From positions 1 to 64,000 of the forward strand of contig NZ_JAUXNK010000031.1 in assembly GCF_030682845.1 (NCBI RefSeq): a stretch of DNA of 64,000 nt. Reading direction: 5' to 3'. This document shows, piece by piece, positions 16,955-25,067 of this stretch. The position numbers and the translations under genes are program-made. Numbering within the stretch: the first letter of the stretch is position 1; the number at the start of each line of letters is the position of its first letter. This DNA is from Methanolobus sp. Lineage in GTDB: Archaea > Halobacteriota > Methanosarcinia > Methanosarcinales > Methanosarcinaceae. The notes beneath the pieces were generated by a model. The model was not told the DNA's origin and made no database searches. It saw only the letters and a list, made by a program, of their open reading frames with translations.

Positions 16955-17932
16955 TCACTTTTTGTCTTCAAGAGACCTCAGGTCCTCGGATAATTTGCGG
17001 AGCATGCGCAGGTTCTCCCGGTGAAGGGAAACCGTAAGATCGCTCAGCATTCCAAAAAAGAACATCTGGAAACCTGCAAGAAGAAGAATAGCGGTAAGAA
17101 TTGTAAGAGGTATGCGGGTAACACCCTGAACCCATTGAAAGACCACGAACAGGCCCGTAATAAAACCAGCCAGCATAAATGCCACGCCTATGATACCAAA
17201 GTAGAACATAGGATTATGCAGCCTGGCCATCTTGTAGATAGTCCTGGCTATTCGCGCACCATCTTTCACCGGATGGAGCTTGGTATCAGCTTTATAATGC
17301 CTTTTCAGGTAGGAAATCGGGACGACCTTTATCCTGTGATCCTTCTTGATGCTGTCAATGGTCATCTCGGACTCTATTTCAAAGCCCATCTCCCTCAGTT
17401 CAAAGGACTTAACAGCTTTATAGGTATAACCCCTGTAGCCTGTCAGAACATCATCAAGCCATTCCCCGTATGCAAAACCGAATAGCTTGTTAAGCATCCG
17501 GTTACCAAAGTGATTCAGCTTTGTAAAAGCTCCTGCTTCGTAATCTGCAAACCGGTTCCCCATGACATGGTCAGCACTGCCGTCCAGGAGAGGTTTCATA
17601 ATTGCATGCACGTCGCTTGCGAGATATGTGCCGTCGCCGTCTATCATTACAACATATTTGCTGTCGATAAGGCTAAATGCTTCCTGGATAGCCTGGCCCT
17701 TGCCTTTACCACTCTGGACGATCACACGGGCACCCTCTGCTTCCGCTATACTTCGTGTAGCATCAGTGCTGTTACCGTCAATTACAAGGATATTGTCGAA
17801 GCCCTCGGACCTGAAATTCTGTATCAGCTGTCCGATAGTGGCTTCCTCGTTAAGTGTGGGTATCAGAACACACACTTCTTCAGTCGGCAATGAACTCACA
17901 CTTTTCCGATTAGAGGAGGCCCATACTGTCAA
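16955..17932 (-). CDS. aglJ: Family 2 glycosyltransferase, AglJ-like dolichyl-phosphate glycosyltransferase
   Basis: This GT-A enzyme probably adds the first sugar to dolichol phosphate for N-glycosylation of surface proteins. Visible motifs are [13 protein letters not shown] near residue 22, [13 protein letters not shown] near 50, the metal-binding [12 protein letters not shown] near 96, and [16 protein letters not shown] near 160. Two C-terminal membrane helices ([21 protein letters not shown] and [21 protein letters not shown]) tether it. The TTG start in the track overlaps the end of tbp by 23 bases; a GTG at 17899 is an alternative. The many N-x-S/T sites in the pilin-like proteins of this window are plausible targets of this pathway (inference). 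Confidence 0.8.
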   Translation of the reverse strand: MTVWASSNRKSVSSLPTEEVCVLIPTLNEEATIGQLIQNFRSEGFDNILVIDGNSTDATRSIAEAEGARVIVQSGKGKGQAIQEAFSLIDSKYVVMIDGDGTYLASDVHAIMKPLLDGSADHVMGNRFADYEAGAFTKLNHFGNRMLNKLFGFAYGEWLDDVLTGYRGYTYKAVKSFELREMGFEIESEMTIDSIKKDHRIKVVPISYLKRHYKADTKLHPVKDGARIARTIYKMARLHNPMFYFGIIGVAFMLAGFITGLFVVFQWVQGVTRIPLTILTAILLLAGFQMFFFGMLSDLTVSLHRENLRMLRKLSEDLRSLEDKK

Positions 17933-18461
17933 GCTGCTGCCTTACGACCTCAACACCCTGCTCACAGTTCTCAGGGGATTTGCCGCCGGTGACAACCAGT
18001 TTACCTGAGCTGAAAATGAGCACTACTACCTTGGGGTCCTCAATGCGGTAGACAAGCCCCGGGAACTGCTCTGGCTCATATTCGATGTTCTCAAGACCAA
18101 GCCCTATTGCAATCGCATTCAGGTTCAGGACAGCCTGCAGATCTGCGGAAGCAACTATATTCTGGACGGTGATCTCTGGTTTTTCGAGGGTCTTGATGCC
18201 TATTCCATTGAGCTTTTTGGCCATGTTGCCTATGACCGTGTGGACATCAGCTACATTCTTTGCGCCGGTGCATACCACTTTTCCAGATGTGAACACCAAG
18301 AATGCAGCCTTTGGATCAGTAACCCTGTAAACGAGACCGGGAAACTTTTGTTTGTTATACTCTGCACCCTCGAACTCGGCCTCTATCTTAGTGAGATCGA
18401 ATTCTTCTGCAAGCTTTGTAGACGCTACTACATTCTCAATCTTGATATTATAATCTGACAT
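17910..18461 (-). CDS. tbp: TATA-box binding protein (TBP)
   Basis: TBP is a basal transcription factor that bends promoter DNA and recruits TFB and RNA polymerase. The 183 residues consist of two imperfect direct repeats: [11 protein letters not shown] with [28 protein letters not shown], then [11 protein letters not shown] with [28 protein letters not shown]. The length and saddle repeat structure are standard. It overlaps the aglJ-like gene, so the two are probably one transcript. Confidence 0.97.
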   Translation of the reverse strand: MSDYNIKIENVVASTKLAEEFDLTKIEAEFEGAEYNKQKFPGLVYRVTDPKAAFLVFTSGKVVCTGAKNVADVHTVIGNMAKKLNGIGIKTLEKPEITVQNIVASADLQAVLNLNAIAIGLGLENIEYEPEQFPGLVYRIEDPKVVVLIFSSGKLVVTGGKSPENCEQGVEVVRQQLDSMGLL

Positions 18462-18504
18462 GGTATATCCTCGTATTTAAAGCGAAGTTATATTCAGCGA
18501 TTGG

Positions 18505-18513
18505 ATATATAAA
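18505..18513 (-). promoter_or_regulatory. TATA box of tbp
   Basis: On the minus strand the sequence GTTTATATA lies 44-52 bases before the tbp start codon. The predicted transcription start would leave a leader of about 20 bases. It is one of the cleanest archaeal TATA boxes in the window. Confidence 0.6.
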
Positions 18514-18612
18514 CTTATACCCTCTTGCTTATATATCTTTTTAAAGAAATGCATTTGGCATTTGTCCAGGCCCACCCATGCATACAACAAGGCAATATCC
18601 TATATAAAGTAG

Positions 18613-19716
18613 TCATCCTTGAATTTTTTTAAGGCCTGTAAGGATCGCATCATACTTGCTGCACACCCTTTCCATAAGGCTTCCATCCAGGTTCCGGTGG
18701 GTGGGAACAAGTATGTCAGCCCCTTCGCTCACATTCACGCCCCCGGCCGAAAGACCATAGTCAGGAGCTATAATTACGCCTTCTGCAGATACTCCAAGCC
18801 GCAGATCCTTAACAATACGGGCTACCATCTCTGTTGCCGGTTTGACCTTCTTACTGAAAACAAGAGCCTTTGAAACATATCTTTCTTCCAGATCCTCAAC
18901 AAGCTCGGTGCTCTCTTTCACCTTCTCAGGGTCGGAGATATTCTCCAGCGCCTTCATAGCTTCGATAAGGTCGTCAAATGTTGTAGATCCGACTTCGATT
19001 ATCTCACCGTCATAGTACTTGCTGACACGCTCCCTGTATCCCCTGGAAATTACAAGCTTATAGATATCAGCAAGATCTTCCAGTTCTTCTTCCGTCGGGT
19101 CATATGCGTTGATGACCCTGTACTCCCGGATGCCACACATCCCCATAAGGGATTCATACATTGGCGTCACTCCCACGAACCTGCGTCCAAGCCATTTGTT
19201 AAGGCCACTCTGCCCGCTCTGCTGCCTGGAAAGTTCGACTATCTTCTGCTTGATAGCCTCAGGGTCATTGGACTGCAGCCCAAAGTAATCCGCAAAAAGA
19301 GGAGTTGTTCGGAGCAGCTTGGTCCTGCCATGAGGGACAGCCTCGACAAGCCCCCTTTCCTTAAGCTCGCGGATATGGTCATAAGCAGAGTTACCTCTCT
19401 GGTCGATCAGATCCGACTGGACCAGCGGCTGATGATATGCGATCATTGAAAGGGTTCGCAGCATCGGAGCGCTCAGTTCTTTGGGGGCGAATGGACGTAC
19501 GATCTCCGCATAAGCTGGCTTCACCTGCATTACATAGCGCTCTCCCAGATCAAGTATCTCAATGCCGCTCTCACGTCCTGTGTAATCAGCAATGAGACCC
19601 CTGACAACAGTGATAACCTGTTTCTTGGGCTTGTTTAGCAGCCTTGCCAGTGTCAGTGCATCGATTGCTGAACCCGCGGCAAAAAGAGCCGCTTCAATTG
19701 CTTCCCTGTCATTCAT
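18613..19716 (-). CDS. scpB: Segregation and condensation protein ScpB with long C-terminal extension
   Basis: ScpB is the tandem winged-helix dimer (kite protein) that binds ScpA in the SMC complex. The core, residues about 1-150, is recognisable: EAIEAALFAAGSAIDALTLARLL, the segment ELSAPMLRTLSMIAYHQPLVQSDLIDQRG and RTKLLRTTPLFADYFGL. Typical ScpB ends about there (roughly 170-200 residues). Here another 200 residues follow, with a segment rich in acidic residues (DPTEEELEDLADIYKL) and a C-terminal domain with RIVKDLRLGVSAEGVIIAPDYG. I do not recognise this part. It follows scpA by 18 bases in the same operon. Confidence 0.85.
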   Translation of the reverse strand: MNDREAIEAALFAAGSAIDALTLARLLNKPKKQVITVVRGLIADYTGRESGIEILDLGERYVMQVKPAYAEIVRPFAPKELSAPMLRTLSMIAYHQPLVQSDLIDQRGNSAYDHIRELKERGLVEAVPHGRTKLLRTTPLFADYFGLQSNDPEAIKQKIVELSRQQSGQSGLNKWLGRRFVGVTPMYESLMGMCGIREYRVINAYDPTEEELEDLADIYKLVISRGYRERVSKYYDGEIIEVGSTTFDDLIEAMKALENISDPEKVKESTELVEDLEERYVSKALVFSKKVKPATEMVARIVKDLRLGVSAEGVIIAPDYGLSAGGVNVSEGADILVPTHRNLDGSLMERVCSKYDAILTGLKKIQG

Positions 19717-19734
19717 ATTTTGTCGTGCACCTCT

Positions 19735-20568
19735 TCAGACCGCCTTAAAGGCACCATCAAACGGATACACATAAAGCTCGCCAAAAAGCTCTTTCTGGGC
19801 CAGCCATATCTTCTTTTCAGTTGCCAGGAAAAGCAGGGACACGTATGTCATTATATTCTCGGACCTGTCCTCACCCAGAAGGTCTGAGAACTTTATGAAC
19901 TCCTGCTGCTGAAGATCTTGCCTGAGCTTCTCCCCAAGGCTTTTTACACGCCCCAGGATATCTTCTTCATGGGCAATGCCAAGAACTTCATCAGTAGTAA
20001 CAGCAGACCTTTCCTCCAGCCTGCGACGGACGTTGCGGTCCTTCCTGCGCGTCTCCACTTTTTCTGCCTTCTGCAGCTCAAGTATAAGTTCATGCAAAGT
20101 GACAGGTCTCGTGGCCTGGCGGCGGATGGGGAGCTTTGGCATAGGATACTCTTCCACATCATAGAAGTCCAGGTCATCTTCAAAAGCATCAAAACCAGAA
20201 TCTTCCTCCTCTTCCTGGACGATGCCTGTAGATTTCATTCTCAGGAGGATGGAAGCATACAGCAGAGTCCTTCCAGATATGCGCAGATCCATCATCTGCA
20301 TGTGCTCTATACGATCAAGGAAGATATCAGTAACACTTACGATATCAATGTCCCAGGGATTGATGTCCCCGTCCTTTGCAAGATTCAGCAGTATCTCAAC
20401 CGGCTCACTGAGTACATCCTCTGAAAACTCTATCCGGGAGATGTCAACACCCAGTGCCCTGAGAGTTTCCATGAATTGAGGGTCTATAAATCCATGCAAC
20501 GAAGACTTTACCGAAGGGATGGCCTCCACAGTCAATCCAATATCCATATCCCCGATGAGCTCGTTCAT
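19735..20568 (-). CDS. scpA: Segregation and condensation protein ScpA (kleisin)
   Basis: ScpA is the kleisin subunit that bridges the SMC heads. The N-terminal region reads PVEILLNLAKDGDINPWDIDIVSVTDIFLDRIE and LRISGRTLLYASILLRMKS, the diagnostic kleisin helices that contact the SMC neck. A central acidic linker (EEEEDSGFDAFEDDLDFYDVEEY) follows, and the C-terminal winged helix (FIKFSDLLGEDRSENIMTYVSLLFLATEKKIWLAQKELFGELYV) binds the SMC cap. The start codon overlaps the smc stop (ATGA). Confidence 0.92.
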   Translation of the reverse strand: MNELIGDMDIGLTVEAIPSVKSSLHGFIDPQFMETLRALGVDISRIEFSEDVLSEPVEILLNLAKDGDINPWDIDIVSVTDIFLDRIEHMQMMDLRISGRTLLYASILLRMKSTGIVQEEEEDSGFDAFEDDLDFYDVEEYPMPKLPIRRQATRPVTLHELILELQKAEKVETRRKDRNVRRRLEERSAVTTDEVLGIAHEEDILGRVKSLGEKLRQDLQQQEFIKFSDLLGEDRSENIMTYVSLLFLATEKKIWLAQKELFGELYVYPFDGAFKAV

Positions 20569-23500
20569 CGCAACTTCACACCTGTAATGCTTGTAATATT
20601 GTTTTCCTGCATAGCTACCCCAATGGTTCTTTCAGCAGCCTCTATCATGGGTTTTCTCAGGGAGACCACAATGAACTGAGCATTCCTTACAGCTGTTTTC
20701 ACGCGCTGGGCAACTTTTCCTGCATTGGAACCGTCAAGGAACATATCGATCTCATCAAAAGCATAAAAAGGAGCAGGACGATACTGCTGGATAGCAAATA
20801 TGAATGCCAGGGCTGTAAGGCTCTTCTCCCCTCCAGACATCGCTTCCAGGCGCTGCAGGGTCTTCTCTCTTGGTTGTGCCTTAAGGGTGAGCCCACCTGA
20901 AAATGGCTCATCGAAATTATCAAGGACCAGTTCACCAATCCCATCGGAAAGTTCGTTGAATATCTCCCTGAAAGGCTCATTTATTCCATGGAAAGTGGCC
21001 ATGAAAGTTTCTTTTTTAAGCTCCTCGTACTGCTGGATTCTTTCAAGTATCTGCTCCCTTTCCCTTGAAAGAGTGTCCCGCCTTGTGATAAGTTCATTGA
21101 TTCTCAGTTCTACCTCGGCATACTCATCGATGGCACGCATGTTGACAGGTTCAAGTTTTTCCATAGCCTTTTCGATCGAAGCTATCCTTGTGCGCACGGT
21201 CTCATAATTGGGTACTTCAGCACTGTCATCTATGCCACGTCTCTGGAGCTCTTCTATCAGCTCGCATACCTGCTCTTCCAGAGCCACTTTTGTGGCATCA
21301 AGCGCCATCTTGTGCCGCTGGGCCTCTTCATGCTTTGACCTTGTTGCATCGAACTGTTTCCTGGCAGCAACATGCTCTTCGTGAAGAGAAGCGCGCTGCT
21401 GCTGCATTTCTTTCAGCTGCTCTGCAAGTTCTTCTTCACGTTGTTTTTTCTCCAGGAGAGACTGCTCAAGCCCTTCGATCTGTACTTTAAGCTCTTTGAC
21501 ACGCTGTTTATGGGAGGATTTCTTCTCCTCCATGGTCCTGATGAGCTCCCTGTTCTCCTCCATCTTTGAGTTGGAGTAATCCCGGTCAAGTTTCAGGGCA
21601 TTTATATCAGATTCAATATCACGCACCCTGTTATCAAGGCGCCTGAGCTCCTCATCCAGCTGTTCAGCCTGCCTGTTGAGTTCAGGGATCTGGGAGCCTG
21701 CAAGTTTTTCATCAAGCACGGAGATATCCCTTTCAAGGGATTCAACAAACAAGCTTCTTTCTTCCTTGCGGGAAACAACGCTTTCCATCTCATCCCGGAG
21801 TAGCCTGCGGGACTCTTCAATGTCTGCAAGCTCGGCATTCTTTGACTCGATAAGCTGGGTAAGGCGCTCACCCCTACCGGAAATCTCCTCAAGGTGCATC
21901 TCCTTCTTTGATATTTCCTTGTCGCATTCATGGATCTCGCGGTTGACCTGGGCTATATGACCCTCTATCTGGTCGAGCTTCTTGATAGAAGTGCTGCGCC
22001 TTGAGTCGAACTCGGTTATCTTTTCGGCGAGCTTGACAAGTTTATCCTTTTCGGAGGCTGCAAATGAAAGACCCGAACGCTGCTGCTTCGAACCTCCCAC
22101 CATAGCACCGCTCTTCTCGACCATATCACCCTCAAGGGTCACCATCCTCAGGCCACCCATAAGACGACGGGCGTTGGTCATGGTGTCAACGATAAGAGTA
22201 TCCCTGAAAACGTACCAGAAAGCGGACTCGAACCTGGAGTCAAAATCAATGAGATCTATCGCATACCCTACAACCCCCTGCCGGTCAGACAGGTCCTTAT
22301 ATGGTCGGCGTGGCTCCATTTTGTTCAAAGGCAGAAATGTTGCCCTGCCACCCTGCCTCTGCTTAAGATAATCAATTGCTCTTGCCGCATCTTCGTCATT
22401 CTCTACAACCACGGACTGCATCTTTCCGCCTGCCGCTATCTCAAGAGCAGTGGAATATTTATGGTCCACACTCCCAAGCTCTGCAATAGTGCCATATATC
22501 CCAGGAAGTCCATGGTGCTTCTTTTCGTTCATGACCATCTCGACAGCCTTGGAATAATTGCTGTGATCTTCGGCACCCCTGACACGCACCTCAATTCGGG
22601 CGTAATCCTTCTCATAGTTACGCAGCTCAGCCTCAAGATCTTTTATGACGCTCTGTATCTGGGAGCGGTTACGTTCAAGGTCATCAATATCCTTGGTGAG
22701 AGAGTCTATTTTCTCATTCAGTTTTTCAATATCATATTTTACTGAAAGCGTGTCACTTTCAGAGGATTGGGATTTTGACTGCGCATCCTCTATCTCGCTT
22801 TCGATGTCTCGCACTTCAGCGGATTTCCTTCTGAGAGAGTCCAGCAGGCGGTCCTCATTGCGCATCAGCTCGTTCTTCTCGTTCTTTGCTGTTTCCAGCT
22901 GGGACCTGAGCGCGGATATCTCATCCCTGGTCTGCGCGAACCTGGCATCCACATCCGCGATCTTGCTCTGCAGTATCATCCGCTGTGTCCGGCGGTCCGA
23001 CATCTCTGCCAGGATGCCTTCCTTGCGCTCGGACTCTTCAGATACCCTGGAATCAAGCACCTCAAGCTTGCCTTTGATCTCATCGATCTCGACAAATGTC
23101 TTCCTTCGCCGGGCCTCGATATCCTCAACCTCGTTATCTGCAAGCTCGATGCTGTCCCTGCATCGGGACATTTCACCCCTTATCCCTTCAATATCCTTCT
23201 TAATCTGGATCTGCTCATCCTCTCCGGTCTTCTGTATGGAGGATGTCAGCTCCTCTAAAGCCCTTTCAAGCTCTTCCACCCTGCTTTGTCTTTCTGCAAG
23301 CGAGGTTGCCAGTTTCTCAAGCACATCTTCCTTCGCTTCAATATCAGCAGTCACTGAACCCAGTTCCGTCTTTGCATCCTTGAGCTTGGCAAGTAACACA
23401 AAGCCCTCGAACTTCATCTTCTCTGCTTTTAGGGACTGGTACTTAAGAGCCTGGTCACGCTCCTCTTTAAGTTTCTCAAGCTGCTGGCCAACTTCTCCTA

Positions 23501-24089
23501 TGATGATGTCGACACGCTCGACCCTTTCGCGCACGATCTCAAGTTCATTCAAAGCCCTCTCTTTCTTGCTGTCGAATTCTGCCACGCCTGCGATTTCGTC
23601 AATGATCTTGCGTCTTTCAACAGGAGTCATGTTGATAATACGGGTAACATCACCCTGCATTACAACATTGTAGCCTTCCGGGGTGACTCCCGCCTTTGCA
23701 AGGTGAGTGTGTATGTCAGTAAGGCTAACTGCCTTGCCGTTGAAATAGAAATAGCTGTAGTAACCACTATCTGTCTCGCGTATCTTCCGCGTAATGGATA
23801 CTTCATCACTTGCGACCGGCATCTTGTGGTCCGAGTTATCGAACTTGATAGTGACCTGAGCGAAGTCCGGTCTCTTTGCGCTCTCGCCGTTATAGATAAG
23901 GTCTGTGAGCTTCTCAGCCCTCATTGTCCTTGAGCTTGAGAGGCCCAGCACAAAAAGAATACCATCTATTATGTTGGACTTACCACTACCATTGGGCCCG
24001 GATATGGTGGTAAAACCTTCGTAGAAAGGGATCTTGACCTTTTTACCGAAGGACTTGAAGTTTATAAACTCAATTTCCTTAATATGCAC
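20565..24089 (-). CDS. smc: Chromosome segregation ATPase SMC
   Basis: This is a long coiled-coil ATPase that organises and loops chromosomal DNA. Walker A is GPNGSGKSNIIDGILFVLG at the N-terminus. Two long coiled coils flank a hinge at about residues 500-650 (ILLQSKIADV to IAELGSVDHKYSTALEIAAGG, including GGLRMVTLEGDMVEKSGAMVGG). The C-terminal head has the signature MSGGEKSLTALAF and Walker B FYAFDEIDMFLDGSN. The 1174 residues are complete. The start is GTG (MHIKEIEFINFKSFGKK). It heads smc-scpA-scpB; the gene in front encodes an unrecognised coiled-coil protein. Confidence 0.96.
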   Translation of the reverse strand: MHIKEIEFINFKSFGKKVKIPFYEGFTTISGPNGSGKSNIIDGILFVLGLSSSRTMRAEKLTDLIYNGESAKRPDFAQVTIKFDNSDHKMPVASDEVSITRKIRETDSGYYSYFYFNGKAVSLTDIHTHLAKAGVTPEGYNVVMQGDVTRIINMTPVERRKIIDEIAGVAEFDSKKERALNELEIVRERVERVDIIIGEVGQQLEKLKEERDQALKYQSLKAEKMKFEGFVLLAKLKDAKTELGSVTADIEAKEDVLEKLATSLAERQSRVEELERALEELTSSIQKTGEDEQIQIKKDIEGIRGEMSRCRDSIELADNEVEDIEARRRKTFVEIDEIKGKLEVLDSRVSEESERKEGILAEMSDRRTQRMILQSKIADVDARFAQTRDEISALRSQLETAKNEKNELMRNEDRLLDSLRRKSAEVRDIESEIEDAQSKSQSSESDTLSVKYDIEKLNEKIDSLTKDIDDLERNRSQIQSVIKDLEAELRNYEKDYARIEVRVRGAEDHSNYSKAVEMVMNEKKHHGLPGIYGTIAELGSVDHKYSTALEIAAGGKMQSVVVENDEDAARAIDYLKQRQGGRATFLPLNKMEPRRPYKDLSDRQGVVGYAIDLIDFDSRFESAFWYVFRDTLIVDTMTNARRLMGGLRMVTLEGDMVEKSGAMVGGSKQQRSGLSFAASEKDKLVKLAEKITEFDSRRSTSIKKLDQIEGHIAQVNREIHECDKEISKKEMHLEEISGRGERLTQLIESKNAELADIEESRRLLRDEMESVVSRKEERSLFVESLERDISVLDEKLAGSQIPELNRQAEQLDEELRRLDNRVRDIESDINALKLDRDYSNSKMEENRELIRTMEEKKSSHKQRVKELKVQIEGLEQSLLEKKQREEELAEQLKEMQQQRASLHEEHVAARKQFDATRSKHEEAQRHKMALDATKVALEEQVCELIEELQRRGIDDSAEVPNYETVRTRIASIEKAMEKLEPVNMRAIDEYAEVELRINELITRRDTLSREREQILERIQQYEELKKETFMATFHGINEPFREIFNELSDGIGELVLDNFDEPFSGGLTLKAQPREKTLQRLEAMSGGEKSLTALAFIFAIQQYRPAPFYAFDEIDMFLDGSNAGKVAQRVKTAVRNAQFIVVSLRKPMIEAAERTIGVAMQENNITSITGVKLR

Positions 24090-24114
24090 GTGATTCCCCT
24101 TTCATTACAAAGGA

Positions 24115-24933
24115 TTATTTCCTGCGGGTAACAGTTATCACTGCATCTTCATTATCGCGGGATTCGACCGTCTCGTAATCTGTCTCAGTCTGCTTGCGCC
24201 TGGCCTTGTTCTCGTCTTCTGCGACAATATAATCACAGGAATTATGTGGCTCCGGGAGGGTTTTACGCATTTTCCTCTCATCATCGGTTTCTGCGACAAT
24301 ATACTCTGAACGGGACGGCGGTCTCTGCGGAGGCTTTGCTTCAACCTGCGGAGCTGCTTCCCTTATATTAAGACGCACATTGGCAGGCCTGCCGACAGCG
24401 TTGAAGGAATCATTGCGGGACTGTTCTGTGGACCTGACAGAAACATTGGCCCTGTTTGCAGGAATCGCTGGTTGCGGCGGAACAAATTGCCTGACAGGAG
24501 CTGTTATAATGGGAGTGGCTGAAGGAGGAGAGGCTCGGGCTCGTGGAGGCTCGGGCTCGTTTTCAGGCTCAGGTCTGTATAACCTGGGCTCCATTTTCTC
24601 GACTGACTTCTCAACTGCCTTTTCAACAGCCACTTGCGGTTTGGACTCCTCTTTTTTCTGCTGCCGGGAAACAGAGATCTCACTCAGGGAGCGAATCATG
24701 GATTTCTGGTCGAGCAGTTCATCCATTACACCATTGAGGTTGCTGGCAAGCGACTGGATCTTGTGTTCAAGGTTGACGATCCGGTTATTAACATCAAAAT
24801 CACTCTTCAGATCACTGCGTATTTCCCGCAGAATCGAATCTCTTAGCGTGTTTTTAATATCCTCGAGTTCCGCTTCCTTTTCCTTCAACTGGCGTTCAAG
24901 CCTCTCAACGATAAAGTCTCTGTTGTCATTCAT
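24115..24933 (-). CDS. Unrecognised coiled-coil, proline-rich protein encoded directly upstream of smc
   Basis: I do not recognise this 272-residue protein. It has an N-terminal coiled coil (residues about 5-95, FIVERLERQLKEKEAELEDIKN onward) and a charged spacer with VEK repeats (VAVEKAVEKSVEKMEPR). A long proline/arginine-rich disordered region spans about 115-210. A C-terminal part carries two copies of a short motif, EYIVAE (210-215) and DYIVAE (234-239), the first followed by DDERK and the second by DENKA; a weaker third copy DYETVE lies near 252. No membrane helix or enzyme motif is present. It ends 25 bases before smc on the same strand, so a role with the SMC complex is a reasonable guess only. 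Confidence 0.6.
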   Translation of the reverse strand: MNDNRDFIVERLERQLKEKEAELEDIKNTLRDSILREIRSDLKSDFDVNNRIVNLEHKIQSLASNLNGVMDELLDQKSMIRSLSEISVSRQQKKEESKPQVAVEKAVEKSVEKMEPRLYRPEPENEPEPPRARASPPSATPIITAPVRQFVPPQPAIPANRANVSVRSTEQSRNDSFNAVGRPANVRLNIREAAPQVEAKPPQRPPSRSEYIVAETDDERKMRKTLPEPHNSCDYIVAEDENKARRKQTETDYETVESRDNEDAVITVTRRK

Positions 24934-25067
24934 GCAAAGCCTCGCAAAACCATTCGGTCCCTCATGTGTTTCAAAAATCCTGATATATTATATGGACAAA
25001 AGTATAATATAACTTATGGTTGCTTTTTTTAATATAATTCTTAAATAAGCCTTTTTTGCAGCAGGAA

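Noticed and set aside
22645-23673. 342-residue serine-rich ORF opposite smc
   Set aside because: It is the complement of the Glu/Lys-rich coiled coil of SMC, which always gives serine/leucine-rich shadows.
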